Shown here piece by piece: positions 34,115 to 41,893 of a DNA stretch of 64,000 nt (the stretch's first letter is position 1; every line of letters starts with the position of its first letter). Source of the stretch: Streptomyces niveus (GTDB lineage: Bacteria; Actinomycetota; Actinomycetes; Streptomycetales; Streptomycetaceae); the NCBI RefSeq assembly GCF_002009175.1, contig NZ_CP018047.1, forward strand, positions 2,852,001-2,916,000. Reading direction: 5' to 3'. Position numbers and translations under genes: made by a program. Under the pieces are notes generated by a model. It ran no database searches. It worked only from the letters and a program-made list of their open reading frames with translations, and was not told the origin of the DNA.

Positions 34115-34893
34115 TGGCAACTCCCCTACTGGACAAGGTCGAGGACGAGTCCGCGGCGTCACCGTACATCACGGTCACGCTGCGGATCCGCCGCTTCAAC
34201 CCGGAGATCTCCGACGAGTCCCGCTGGGAGGACTTCTCGATCGAGATCGACCCCAAGGAGCGTGTGCTCGACGCCCTCCACAAGATCAAGTGGGACGTCG
34301 ACGGCTCGCTGACCTTCCGGCGCTCCTGCGCGCACGGGATCTGCGGCTCGGACGCGATGCGGATCAACGGCAAGAACCGGCTCGCGTGCAAGACGCTGAT
34401 CAAGGACATCACGTCGATCGACAAGAAGACGGGTGCTCCGAAGCCGATCACGGTCGAGGCCATAAAGGGACTCACGGTCCTGAAAGACCTGATCGTGGAC
34501 ATGGACCCGTTCTTCCAGGCGTACCGCGACGTGATGCCGTTCCTGGTCACCAGCGGCAACGAGCCGACGCGTGAGCGCCTTCAGTCGGCGGAGGACCGCG
34601 AGCGGTTCGACGACACCACGAAGTGCATCCTGTGCGCGGCGTGCACGTCGTCGTGCCCGGTGTTCTGGAACGACGGGCAGTACTTCGGCCCGGCGGCGAT
34701 CGTCAACGCGCACCGGTTCATCTTCGACTCGCGTGACGAGGCGGGCGAGCAGCGCTTGGAGATCCTCAACGACAAGGACGGCGTGTGGCGTTGCCGCACG
34801 ACGTTCAACTGCACGGACGCCTGCCCGCGCGGTATCGAGGTCACCAAGGCGATCCAGGAAGTGAAGCGCGCGCTGATCACCCGGCGCTTCTGA
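34114..34893 (+). CDS. sdhB: Succinate dehydrogenase iron-sulfur subunit
   Basis: This electron-transfer subunit of complex II has 259 residues. The [2Fe-2S] ligands are in 'SCAHGICGSDAMRINGKNRL' followed by Ala-Cys, the [4Fe-4S] ligands in 'CILCAACTSSCPVFW', and the [3Fe-4S] ligands in 'FNCTDACPRGIEVTKAI'; all cysteines are present. The start overlaps the sdhA stop (TGATG). It is the last gene of the operon and is followed by a hairpin at 34920-34966. Confidence 0.96.
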   Translation: MATPLLDKVEDESAASPYITVTLRIRRFNPEISDESRWEDFSIEIDPKERVLDALHKIKWDVDGSLTFRRSCAHGICGSDAMRINGKNRLACKTLIKDITSIDKKTGAPKPITVEAIKGLTVLKDLIVDMDPFFQAYRDVMPFLVTSGNEPTRERLQSAEDRERFDDTTKCILCAACTSSCPVFWNDGQYFGPAAIVNAHRFIFDSRDEAGEQRLEILNDKDGVWRCRTTFNCTDACPRGIEVTKAIQEVKRALITRRF

Positions 34894-34919
34894 GCGCGGC
34901 GCGCCCGCGTACCGGGCGA

Positions 34920-34966
34920 GGGCCCGTTTCCGTACGAAGCCGTAACGGCCCGTACGGGGCGGGCCC
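34920..34966 (+). terminator. sdh operon terminator
   Basis: GGGCCCG (34920-34926) pairs with CGGGCCC (34960-34966), followed by TTTCTGT. It lies 26 nt after the sdhB stop, with an additional inner pairing of CCGTACG and CGTACGG. Confidence 0.7.
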
Positions 34967-35015
34967 TTTCTGTGCCAGGATTCGGTCAGACCGATAACAG
35001 GGGAAGCGGGGAGAC

Positions 35016-35534
35016 ATGAGCCAGCCGAATCCGAACCCGAATCCGGAGGGGGACGGCGCCTACGGATGGGGCCCCACCCAGCCGGGATACGGCTATCCGA
35101 ACCCGGCCCCGGGATACGGGTATCCCGGCCAGGGCTACGACCCGACGATGGCCGGCCAGCCCGTGCCCGCCGCGCAGGCAGGCGGCGGCGCGCCTCTGGT
35201 GTCGATCGGCGACATCACCGTCATGAACCACGGGATCGTGACACCGTCCGGCACGCTGCCGCTGCGCGGCGCGGTGTGGAACGCGACGGACATGTCGCGT
35301 ACGGAGGAGAAGATCCCGACGCACGCCATCATCCTGGCGGTCATCTTCTTCCTCTTCTGTCTGCTCGGTCTGCTGTTCCTCCTGATGAAGGAGCGCAGGA
35401 CGACCGGCTTCATCCAGGTGATGGTGACCAGCGGCGGCAAGCACCACTCGACGATGGTGCAGGCCACGGGACCGGATTCGTTCCAGCAGGTCATGGGGCA
35501 GGTGGCGTACGCCAGGTCACTCAGCAGCATGTGA
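35016..35534 (+). CDS. Conserved membrane protein with Gly-Tyr-Pro-rich N-terminus
   Basis: This 172-residue protein has a disordered N-terminus (residues 1-55) of Pro-Asn and Gly-Tyr-Pro repeats, a soluble segment 'ITVMNHGIVTPSGTLPLRGA', one strong transmembrane helix 'AIILAVIFFLFCLLGLLFLL' (about residues 106-125), and a C-terminal domain 'GFIQVMVTSGGKHHSTMVQA'. ATG 35016 follows GGGGAG. No enzyme motif is seen. Its 3' end overlaps the convergent nucleotidyltransferase gene by 18 bp. Confidence 0.75.
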   Translation: MSQPNPNPNPEGDGAYGWGPTQPGYGYPNPAPGYGYPGQGYDPTMAGQPVPAAQAGGGAPLVSIGDITVMNHGIVTPSGTLPLRGAVWNATDMSRTEEKIPTHAIILAVIFFLFCLLGLLFLLMKERRTTGFIQVMVTSGGKHHSTMVQATGPDSFQQVMGQVAYARSLSSM

Positions 35535-36359
35535 CGGGAGGGGCGCGGTCCTAGCGGCCTCGCTCCCGGTGCCCGCGGCGGCTTCGCTGTCGTCGGCGGC
35601 TTCGATTCCGTGGACGCCGTCGACGCGTTCGAGGCTTTCGGCGGGTTCGGCACCTTCGGCGCCTTCGGGCCAGACCGTCACCGCGCGTCGGCGGTAGCCG
35701 TTCCGCTCGGCATCCTCGACGGAGAACGTGACGGCCTGGCCCACCTCCGGTTCGGCACCGGTCTCACCGGCGACGGCCGAGAAATGCGCCCACACGTCCT
35801 CAAGGAGGTTGTCGGCGTCCAGCACGCCCCACCCCTCCTCCTCGTGCCACGAGCGCACCCGGCCGGCCAGCGGTACGCCGAAGCGGTGGTGCAGGGCCAG
35901 CACGTCCCGTTCGTCGTCCTCGTCGAGGGCGTATCCGGTGTGCGAGGCGACCTGGAACTCCGGCGTGCCGCAGCCGACCCGGCGGCCCCGGACCCGCCCG
36001 ACGTCGGCCAGCGAGCCCACCGGATAGGGCAGGCCGCCGGGGCCGTACACCTCGGCACCCCGCTCGTCCGTGCGCGCGGTGCCCAGGTCCACCGCGTGGA
36101 CGTCGACCAGCCGGCCGCCGTCGTCCACCAGCACGTGGTTGTACGGCCCGTCGTCGCGGAAGAGCCGGAAGCCGTGATCGCGCATCGTGCGCCCGTAGTG
36201 GGCCAGGCTCTCTGCGCGTACGACGATGTCCAGGTCCTCGTGGGGTCGGGTCTGCTCGCACAGCAGGGCGTCCACGCCCCAGCCGCCGTCGAGCCAGACC
36301 TCGATGCCCGCCCGGTCGAGCAGGTCCAGGACGGCCAGCACATCCTCCGCACTCATCAT
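35517..36359 (-). CDS. Nucleotidyltransferase fused to a cold-shock-like domain
   Basis: Residues 1-165 match the LinA/AadB-type aminoglycoside/lincosamide nucleotidyltransferases: 'DGGWGVDALLCEQTRPHEDL' followed by Asp-Ile carries the nucleotide loop and the metal-binding Asp-x-Asp, and 'VDVHAVDLG' the third acidic residue. Residues 190-250 resemble a cold-shock/OB domain: 'AGRVRSWHEEEGWGVLDADN', 'VWAHFSAVAGE' and 'VGQAVTFSVEDAERNGYRRR'. The tail is Ala/Glu-rich. The start is ATG 36359 or 36356, without a clear ribosome site. It is divergent from a TetR regulator. AMP transfer to a drug or RNA is possible; the substrate is unknown. Confidence 0.8.
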   Translation of the reverse strand: MMSAEDVLAVLDLLDRAGIEVWLDGGWGVDALLCEQTRPHEDLDIVVRAESLAHYGRTMRDHGFRLFRDDGPYNHVLVDDGGRLVDVHAVDLGTARTDERGAEVYGPGGLPYPVGSLADVGRVRGRRVGCGTPEFQVASHTGYALDEDDERDVLALHHRFGVPLAGRVRSWHEEEGWGVLDADNLLEDVWAHFSAVAGETGAEPEVGQAVTFSVEDAERNGYRRRAVTVWPEGAEGAEPAESLERVDGVHGIEAADDSEAAAGTGSEAARTAPLPSHAAE

Positions 36360-36453
36360 GGGCCCGACTCTTCCCGATGAGGCGGCGGGCGGCATCATAT
36401 TTCCGTGGGTGGGGCGGCGTGCCTCCACCGTTCGGGCCCGGCCCGTGCGAGGG

Positions 36454-37182
36454 ATGCGGCGGGCCCCCGGAGCGACGACGGACAGGACCGACATCAAGCC
36501 CTCCAGGAGCGAGCAGACCCGCACCCTCATCCTCGAAACCGCGCTGCGCCTCTTTCAGGAGAACGGTTACGACCGGACGACCATGCGGGTCATCGCCAAG
36601 GAGGCCGGGGTCTCCGTCGGGAACGCGTACTACTACTTCTCCTCCAAGGAACATCTCGTCCAGGGCTTCTACGACCGGATCGCCGCCGAGCACGAGGAGG
36701 CCGTCCGGCCCGTGCTGGAAGGCGAGAGGGAGCTGACGGCCCGTCTGCGGGGCGTCCTGCTCGCGTGGCTGGACACCGCAGAGCCGTACCACCGCTTCGC
36801 CGCGCAGTTCTTCAAGAACGCCGCCGACCCGGACAGCCCGCTCAGTCCCTTCTCGCCGGACTCGGCCCCGGCGCGCGAGGCCGCCGTCTCCATCCACGAG
36901 CGCGTACTGGCCGGATCGTCGGCCCGGATCGACCCCGAACTGCGCGAGCGGCTGCCGCACTTGCTGTGGCTGATGCAGATGGGGCTCGTCCTGTACTGGG
37001 TGTACGACCGGACCGAGGACGCCGCGCGCAGCCGCCGGCTCGTGGAGCGTGCCACGCCGGTCGTCGCCCGTGTGATCGCACTCTCCCGATACCGGCCGCT
37101 GCGCCCTGTCGTACGTCAACTCCACGATCTGCTGGTGGAGTTCATGCCGGACGCGATGGAGAAGCGGCCTCCGAGGGGCTGA
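36454..37182 (+). CDS. TetR-family transcriptional regulator
   Basis: The N-terminal HTH reads 'TLILETALRLFQENGYDRTT' and 'VIAKEAGVSVGNAYYYFSSK', followed by a helical ligand domain of about 170 residues with 'AAQFFKNAADPDSPLSPFSP', a feature of a common Streptomyces TetR subgroup. Three starts compete: ATG 36454 (242 residues, chosen), GTG 36445, and GTG 36409. The last has a CATATT -10 box (36396-36401) exactly 7 nt upstream and could be leaderless, adding 15 residues. It is divergent from the nucleotidyltransferase gene, so it may regulate it. Its 3' end overlaps the next, convergent gene by 41 bp. Confidence 0.85.
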   Translation: MRRAPGATTDRTDIKPSRSEQTRTLILETALRLFQENGYDRTTMRVIAKEAGVSVGNAYYYFSSKEHLVQGFYDRIAAEHEEAVRPVLEGERELTARLRGVLLAWLDTAEPYHRFAAQFFKNAADPDSPLSPFSPDSAPAREAAVSIHERVLAGSSARIDPELRERLPHLLWLMQMGLVLYWVYDRTEDAARSRRLVERATPVVARVIALSRYRPLRPVVRQLHDLLVEFMPDAMEKRPPRG

Positions 37183-37585
37183 GCGTCAGGTCGTGGATGA
37201 GCGGTTCGCCGCCGACCGCGATGTGCCGGGTCCACGGCTCGTACTCCCGTGACACCGCGGCCAGCAGGTACGAGCCGCCGGGCCGGGCGCTCAGGATGTA
37301 CGAGCCGTCGGCGAGCGTCGCCACCCGGTCGAGCTGTTCGCCGCCGGGCGAGAGCAGGGTCAGTACGGCGTCGGCGACGGGCTCGCCCTCCTCCGTACGG
37401 ACGAAGCCGTGCACGACGGTGGCGCCGAAGACGCCCTCCTCCTTGGGAGGCTCCGCCGGCGCCGGCGGGGCGGGCTCGGGCGCCTCGACGGCCGGGCGCG
37501 GGCGCCGCCTGCCGAGCCGGTCCTGCGGCGCCGGCCCCAGGAACATCGGCTTGTGCCGTTGGCACCACCGTGCCCATGCCTCCAC
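37142..37585 (-). CDS. Carboxypeptidase-regulatory-like (CarboxypepD_reg) domain protein
   Basis: This 147-residue protein has a basic and Pro/Ala-rich N-terminus, then a single transthyretin-like beta sandwich: 'VVHGFVRTEEGEPVADAVLT', 'LATLADGSYILSARPGGSYL' and 'YEPWTRHIAVGGEPLIHDLT'. There is no signal peptide or membrane segment, though the N-terminus 'MEAWARWCQRHKPMFLGPAP' is aromatic. GTG 37585 follows GGAAGG with 8-nt spacing. In Streptomyces this domain also occurs at the end of transport proteins, so this may be a stand-alone form. The 3' end runs 41 bp into the TetR gene on the other strand. Confidence 0.7.
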   Translation of the reverse strand: MEAWARWCQRHKPMFLGPAPQDRLGRRRPRPAVEAPEPAPPAPAEPPKEEGVFGATVVHGFVRTEEGEPVADAVLTLLSPGGEQLDRVATLADGSYILSARPGGSYLLAAVSREYEPWTRHIAVGGEPLIHDLTLSPSEAASPSRPA

Positions 37586-37749
37586 AGTCCGTTCCTTCCG
37601 CTCGTGACGTGCCCGGCTTCATGTCCGGGTCAGGTCAGGACTCCAGAATCGGGTCGACGGACCCGCGTGGGAGGGTTTGCGAGGTGACTCTCAAGGAACT
37701 CCAAGGCGGCACGGGCGGGCCGGTACGGCGGCGCGCGGATACTGGAGCC

Positions 37750-38481
37750 ATGACTGCTGGAGCTGTGACCGCCGGAGCCATGACGGACGCACCGGCGACC
37801 GTGCTCCTGGTGGAGGACGAGCCGAGCATCGCCGACGTCCTGACCATCGCCCTGCGCTACCACCGGTTCGAGGTGCTGGCGGCGGGCTCGGTACGGGAGG
37901 CGGCGGAGGCCGTACGGCGGGGGCGCCCGGACGTGGCGCTGCTCGACGTGATGCTCCCGGACGGCGACGGCCGCGACATCGCGCATCAACTGAGACTTTC
38001 GCACCCGGAGATGGCGGTGGTCTTCCTCACCGCGCGGGACGCGCCGGCGGAGATCGTCGGCGGGCTCTCCCTCGGGGACGACTACATCACCAAGCCGTTC
38101 AACGTGGACGAGGTGGTCGCCCGGCTCCGGGCGGTGCTGCGCAGGACCCGGCCGGCCGGCCGGCTCGCCGTCCGGCCGCCGCTGCGGTACGGCGATCTGG
38201 AGCTGGACGAGGCGACGTACACGGTGCGCAGGGCGGGCCGCACGGTGGACCTGACCCCGACCGAGTACGCGCTGCTGCGGTTCCTGGTGCGCAACGCCGG
38301 TGCGGTGGTGACCAAGGAGCAGCTGCTGCGGCACGTCTGGCGCTACGAGCACGCGGCCGAGTCGACGGTGGTGGAGACCTACATCAGCTATCTGCGGCGC
38401 AAACTCGACGTGCACGGGCCGCCGTTGATCATGACGAGACGTGGGGTCGGCTACGGTCTCGCGAGTCCGGGTTCCCCGTGA
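37750..38481 (+). CDS. OmpR-family response regulator
   Basis: The receiver domain has 'VLLVEDEPSIADVLTIAL', the phosphoacceptor Asp in 'VALLDVMLPDGDG' (about residue 66) and the Lys in 'DDYITKPFNVDEVVARL'. The winged-helix output domain has 'LDEATYTVRRAGRTVDLTPT' and 'VVETYISYLRRKLD', ending 'TRRGVGYGLA'. The start is ATG 37750 (243 residues) or ATG 37780, both set in a short repeated DNA unit GGAGC(C/T)RTGAC. Its TGA overlaps the kinase GTG (GTGA). Related pairs in Streptomyces are of the TcrA/PhoP type; signal unknown. Confidence 0.92.
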   Translation: MTAGAVTAGAMTDAPATVLLVEDEPSIADVLTIALRYHRFEVLAAGSVREAAEAVRRGRPDVALLDVMLPDGDGRDIAHQLRLSHPEMAVVFLTARDAPAEIVGGLSLGDDYITKPFNVDEVVARLRAVLRRTRPAGRLAVRPPLRYGDLELDEATYTVRRAGRTVDLTPTEYALLRFLVRNAGAVVTKEQLLRHVWRYEHAAESTVVETYISYLRRKLDVHGPPLIMTRRGVGYGLASPGSP

Positions 38482-39995
38482 TTCCGCCCTCGCGATTGCG
38501 CCACCGGGTGCCCTTCCGCGGGCCCAAGCACCGTACGCGCTCGCTGCGTTCGAAGCTCACGCTGGTCAACGTGGTGCTGCTGGCGCTGGGCATCACGATC
38601 GCGACGGCGGTCAGCCTCTTCGGTCTGCGGCACTATCTACTGGATTCCATCGACACCGAACTGACCACGTCACGTGACGGTTTGCAGCGCACGGAGCTGA
38701 CGATCAATCAGATCGAGTCGCTCAGCTCACTCGCCGCGATAGTGGAGAAGGTCTCACCCCGCAGGCCCGGCGCGGGCTCGCTGCCGGCGCCCGACTCGGT
38801 CTTCGTGGCGGTCGACCCGCAGGGCAGGGCGATGAACTTCGCCGGTGTCGTCCCGAGCGAGCGGCAGCGTGAACTCGCCCGTACGGTCACCGACCCGGCC
38901 GCCCTGAGCAGGGAACGGGGCGTGCGCGAGGTGAAGGTGGGCGGCGACCCGTACCGGGTGGTGGGAGCCCGGCTCGGTGACGGCTCCACGGTGCTGATCT
39001 CGACGTCCACCAAGGCCGTGCACAAGAGCCTGCTGCTCGCGTTCAAGTTCGACGCCGCCGCCGGCGGGCTGCTGCTCGTCCTGCTCGCGCTGATCACCCT
39101 GGTGAACGCGAACCGTACGCTGCGCCCGCTCGGTGACATGGTGGAGACGGCCACGGCCATCGCCGAGGGCGATCTGACCCGCCGGGTCCCCGGCCGCCAC
39201 GACCCGGTCACCGAGACGGAGCAGTTGCGGCTCGCCCTCAACGCCATGCTCCAGCAGGTCGAGTCCGCGTACGTGACGCGCGAGCGCAGCGCGGCGCAGC
39301 TGCGGCGGTTCGTCGCCGACGCGTCGCACGAGCTGCGTACGCCGCTGTCCGCGATCCGCGGCTATCTCCAGCTCTCCGCGAAGGGGATGCTCAGCACCGA
39401 GGCGGAGCACGCCCGCGCGCTGGCGCGGATGACGGATGAGGCGGACCGGATGGCGCGGCTCGTCGACGAGCTGCTCACCCTGGCCCGGCTCGACCAGCGG
39501 CCGGTGCTGCGGCTGCGCCCCGTGGATCTGAGCCGGCTGGTCCGCGACGCGACCGACGATCTGCGCGCGCAGCAGCCGGACCGGCCGCTCGACGTGTCGG
39601 CGGCGGGCGCGGTGCTCGTCCAGGCGGACGAGTCCGGGCTCCGGCAGGTCATCGGCAACCTGCTGACGAACGTCCGCGTCCACACCCCCGCCGACGCGCC
39701 GGTCCGGGTGGAGCTCGGGCGCTCGGAGGCGGGCGAGGTGCGGCTGCGCGTCCGCGACGAGGGGCCGGGGATGAGCGGTGAGGACGCGGACCGGATATTC
39801 GACCGCTTCTTCCGGGCCGGGGGCGGCGGTGCGGGCAGCGGGCTCGGGATGGCGATCGTGCACGCGGTGGTGCGCTCGCACGGCGGCGCGGTGTCGGTAC
39901 GGACGGCTCCGGGGACGGGCCTGACGGTGACGGTCACGCTGCCTCGGGCCCGTCCGGTGCCCGGAGACACGGCGGGTGGTCCGTCCGGCTCCTGA
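38478..39995 (+). CDS. Two-component sensor histidine kinase
   Basis: This 505-residue membrane kinase has TM1 'LTLVNVVLLALGITIATAVS', an extracytoplasmic sensor of about 145 residues, TM2 'GGLLLVLLALITLV', HAMP 'NANRTLRPLGDMVETATAIA', the phosphorylated His in 'FVADASHELRTPLSAIRGYL', the N box 'VIGNLLTNVRVHTP', and G boxes 'VRDEGPGMS' and 'GSGLGMAIVHAVV'. The GTG start overlaps the regulator stop. A Pro-rich tail follows. It is the cognate partner of the regulator at 37750-38481; the ligand is not deducible. Confidence 0.93.
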   Translation: MIPPSRLRHRVPFRGPKHRTRSLRSKLTLVNVVLLALGITIATAVSLFGLRHYLLDSIDTELTTSRDGLQRTELTINQIESLSSLAAIVEKVSPRRPGAGSLPAPDSVFVAVDPQGRAMNFAGVVPSERQRELARTVTDPAALSRERGVREVKVGGDPYRVVGARLGDGSTVLISTSTKAVHKSLLLAFKFDAAAGGLLLVLLALITLVNANRTLRPLGDMVETATAIAEGDLTRRVPGRHDPVTETEQLRLALNAMLQQVESAYVTRERSAAQLRRFVADASHELRTPLSAIRGYLQLSAKGMLSTEAEHARALARMTDEADRMARLVDELLTLARLDQRPVLRLRPVDLSRLVRDATDDLRAQQPDRPLDVSAAGAVLVQADESGLRQVIGNLLTNVRVHTPADAPVRVELGRSEAGEVRLRVRDEGPGMSGEDADRIFDRFFRAGGGGAGSGLGMAIVHAVVRSHGGAVSVRTAPGTGLTVTVTLPRARPVPGDTAGGPSGS

Positions 39996-40056
39996 GGCGC
40001 GGGCGCCGGCTCCGGCGCCCGCCCTTGAACCCGGCGGCTCTTGCGTCTGGCGGCCC

Positions 40057-41412
40057 TTACGCCTGGCGTGAGGCCAGCTGCACGACCGTGACGTCCGCGG
40101 GCGCCCCGACCCGTACGGGCGGGCCCCACGCCCCGGCCCCGCGCGTCACGTAGAGCGCGGTGTCGCCGTACTGCTCAAGACCGGCGAGGGTCGGGTTGGC
40201 CGCCTGCGCGATGTAGTTCACCGGCCACATCTGGCCGCCGTGGGTGTGCCCCGAAAGCTGAAGGTCGATACCGTGCTTGACGGCGTCGTGGATGACGACG
40301 GGCTGGTGCGCGAGCAGTACGGACGCCCTCGCCGGGTCACGTCCGCCGAGCGCCTTCTCGAAGTCGGGGCCTTCGCCCTCCTCCTCGCCGGCGATGTCGT
40401 TGACGCCCGCGAGATCGAACCCGGCGATCTCCACGCGGGCGTTCTCCAGCGGGTGCAGGCCCAACTCCCGTACGTGGTCGACCCATTCGGCCGCGTCGCC
40501 GAAGTACTCGTGGTTTCCGGTGACGAAGTACGAGCCGTGCTTCGCCCGCAGCCCGGCCAGCGGCTCGGCCGCCGGCCCCAGGTCGGCGACGGTCCCGTCG
40601 ACCAGGTCGCCGACGACGGCGACGAGATCGGGGTTGGTGGAGTTGATGGTGTCGACGACGCGCTGCGCGTGTGCCCTGCCGAGCAGCGGACCGAGGTGGA
40701 TGTCGCTGACGACGGCTATCCGGTAGCCGTGCGCGGCGCGCGGCAGCTTCGCGAGGGGCACCGTGACGCGCTTGACGCTCGGGCCGGACAGCACGTTCGA
40801 AGCGCCGTATCCGACGGTGGCGAGCGCGGCCGCGGCGGCGGCGCCGCCGACGACACGGGAGACGAAGAGCCGCCGCGAGGGAGCGGGGGCCGGGGCCGCG
40901 GGGGCCTCCGGGGTGACGGTGTCCGCGCCCTTGTCGGTGCCCGCTGCCTTCTCCGTGTCCGCGCCCTTGTCGGCGTCCCGGCCCTTGTCGGCGTCGGGGC
41001 CGGGGGCGGCCGGTGCGTTCGACGGCGCCGGGGCGCCGACGGTCGCCGGCTCCTCGACGGGCGCGGTCTGCGGGGTCTCGCGGGCCGCCGCGCGGCGGTC
41101 GAGCACCCGGCGCAGCACGGGTCGTACGGCTTCGCCCACCAGCAGTGCCAGCAGCAGATACAGCAGCGTCGCCAGCCACATGTACGCGGGCCAGCCGAGG
41201 ACCTGCTTCAGCGCGAACGGCGTCTCGGCGCGGCCCACCCCCACACCGGCGACGGTCAGGACCGGCAGCAGGATCATCACGGCGGTGCCCGCCTTGCGGG
41301 CCGTACCGCCCGCCGCTGTCGTGTCGCGGACCAGGCGCCGCCATATGTAGTAATGCGCGCCCGCCACCAGCGTGACGGCGACGAGCGCCATCAGAACAAC
41401 CACGACGATCAC
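40057..41412 (-). CDS. Membrane-anchored metallophosphoesterase
   Basis: This 451-residue protein has residues 1-110 with three transmembrane helices and residues 115-180 as an Ala/Pro/Asp-rich linker containing DKG(A/R)D repeats. Then comes a twin-arginine-like 'SRRLFVSRVVGGAAAAAAL' segment, and then a calcineurin-like phosphoesterase of the YkuE type. Metal ligands are in 'VVSDIHLGP', 'VVGDLVDG', 'YFVTGNHEYFGD', 'LLAHQP' and 'LSGHTHGGQMWP'; all are intact. GTG 41412 follows AAGGGGA. A small membrane protein gene lies 15 nt upstream, so they form an operon. YkuE-type enzymes act on wall or lipid-linked phosphoesters; the substrate is unknown. Confidence 0.88.
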   Translation of the reverse strand: MIVVVVLMALVAVTLVAGAHYYIWRRLVRDTTAAGGTARKAGTAVMILLPVLTVAGVGVGRAETPFALKQVLGWPAYMWLATLLYLLLALLVGEAVRPVLRRVLDRRAAARETPQTAPVEEPATVGAPAPSNAPAAPGPDADKGRDADKGADTEKAAGTDKGADTVTPEAPAAPAPAPSRRLFVSRVVGGAAAAAALATVGYGASNVLSGPSVKRVTVPLAKLPRAAHGYRIAVVSDIHLGPLLGRAHAQRVVDTINSTNPDLVAVVGDLVDGTVADLGPAAEPLAGLRAKHGSYFVTGNHEYFGDAAEWVDHVRELGLHPLENARVEIAGFDLAGVNDIAGEEEGEGPDFEKALGGRDPARASVLLAHQPVVIHDAVKHGIDLQLSGHTHGGQMWPVNYIAQAANPTLAGLEQYGDTALYVTRGAGAWGPPVRVGAPADVTVVQLASRQA

Positions 41413-41427
41413 AAGCCGGTCCCCTTT

Positions 41428-41742
41428 TTATCCCTGTCGCTGTCTCTGTACTACGTGCTCGTCGCCGGGTTCGTTCCTCGGCTCGTGCCGGGATTCGCCG
41501 CGCGACTCGTGGCGCCGGGCGCGGACTCCACGGAACCCCACCGCCCCAACTCCCGTCCCCAGAAGGAAGGACGTAATGGCGAGCAGCAGATGCACCCAGA
41601 AGTAGCCCGTGGGGTCACCGGCGTCGTCGAAGGCGAGCCCGCTGCCGTCCTGCCACAAATTCTTGACGAAAGTGATCCAGATGAACCAGCTCCACACCCC
41701 GAAGGAGAGCAGGAACCAGGACACGGGGCGGCTGAGCTTCAT
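41428..41742 (-). CDS. Small membrane protein (SCO4846-like)
   Basis: This 104-residue protein has two transmembrane helices: 'PVSWFLLSFGVWSWFIWITF' and 'VHLLLAITSFLLGTGVGAVG'. The loop between reads 'NLWQDGSGLAFDDAGDPTGY', and a charged tail of His/Glu/Arg repeats follows. It resembles the small Streptomyces membrane protein encoded beside the same phosphoesterase in other species. ATG 41742. It is the first gene of a two-gene operon with the phosphoesterase and divergent from dacA. Function unknown. Confidence 0.75.
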   Translation of the reverse strand: MKLSRPVSWFLLSFGVWSWFIWITFVKNLWQDGSGLAFDDAGDPTGYFWVHLLLAITSFLLGTGVGAVGFRGVRARRHESRGESRHEPRNEPGDEHVVQRQRQG

Positions 41743-41857
41743 GGATCCAGTATCGCCGGAGCCCGCGCCACCGCTTCGCCGGGGGCTGCCCGACGAGGGC
41801 CGATGGCCGGAAAGTGGTCTGTCCCAGCGGTGGAAACGGCGGGTCCGGCCGCCGGTG

Positions 41858-41886
41858 TTCGGATCGACCGTCAGGCCATGTACGTT
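41858..41886 (+). promoter_or_regulatory. Promoter of the D-Ala-D-Ala carboxypeptidase gene
   Basis: TTCGGA (41858-41863), 17 nt spacer, TACGTT (41881-41886), then 7 nt to GTG 41894. With no ribosome site present, the mRNA should start at the GTG and be leaderless. Confidence 0.6.
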
Positions 41887-41893
41887 TCCGACC

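Noticed and set aside
41609..41893. Earlier start for the D-Ala-D-Ala carboxypeptidase
   Set aside because: The frame is open upstream but the added residues precede and would bury the signal peptide; the promoter at 41858-41886 fits GTG 41894.
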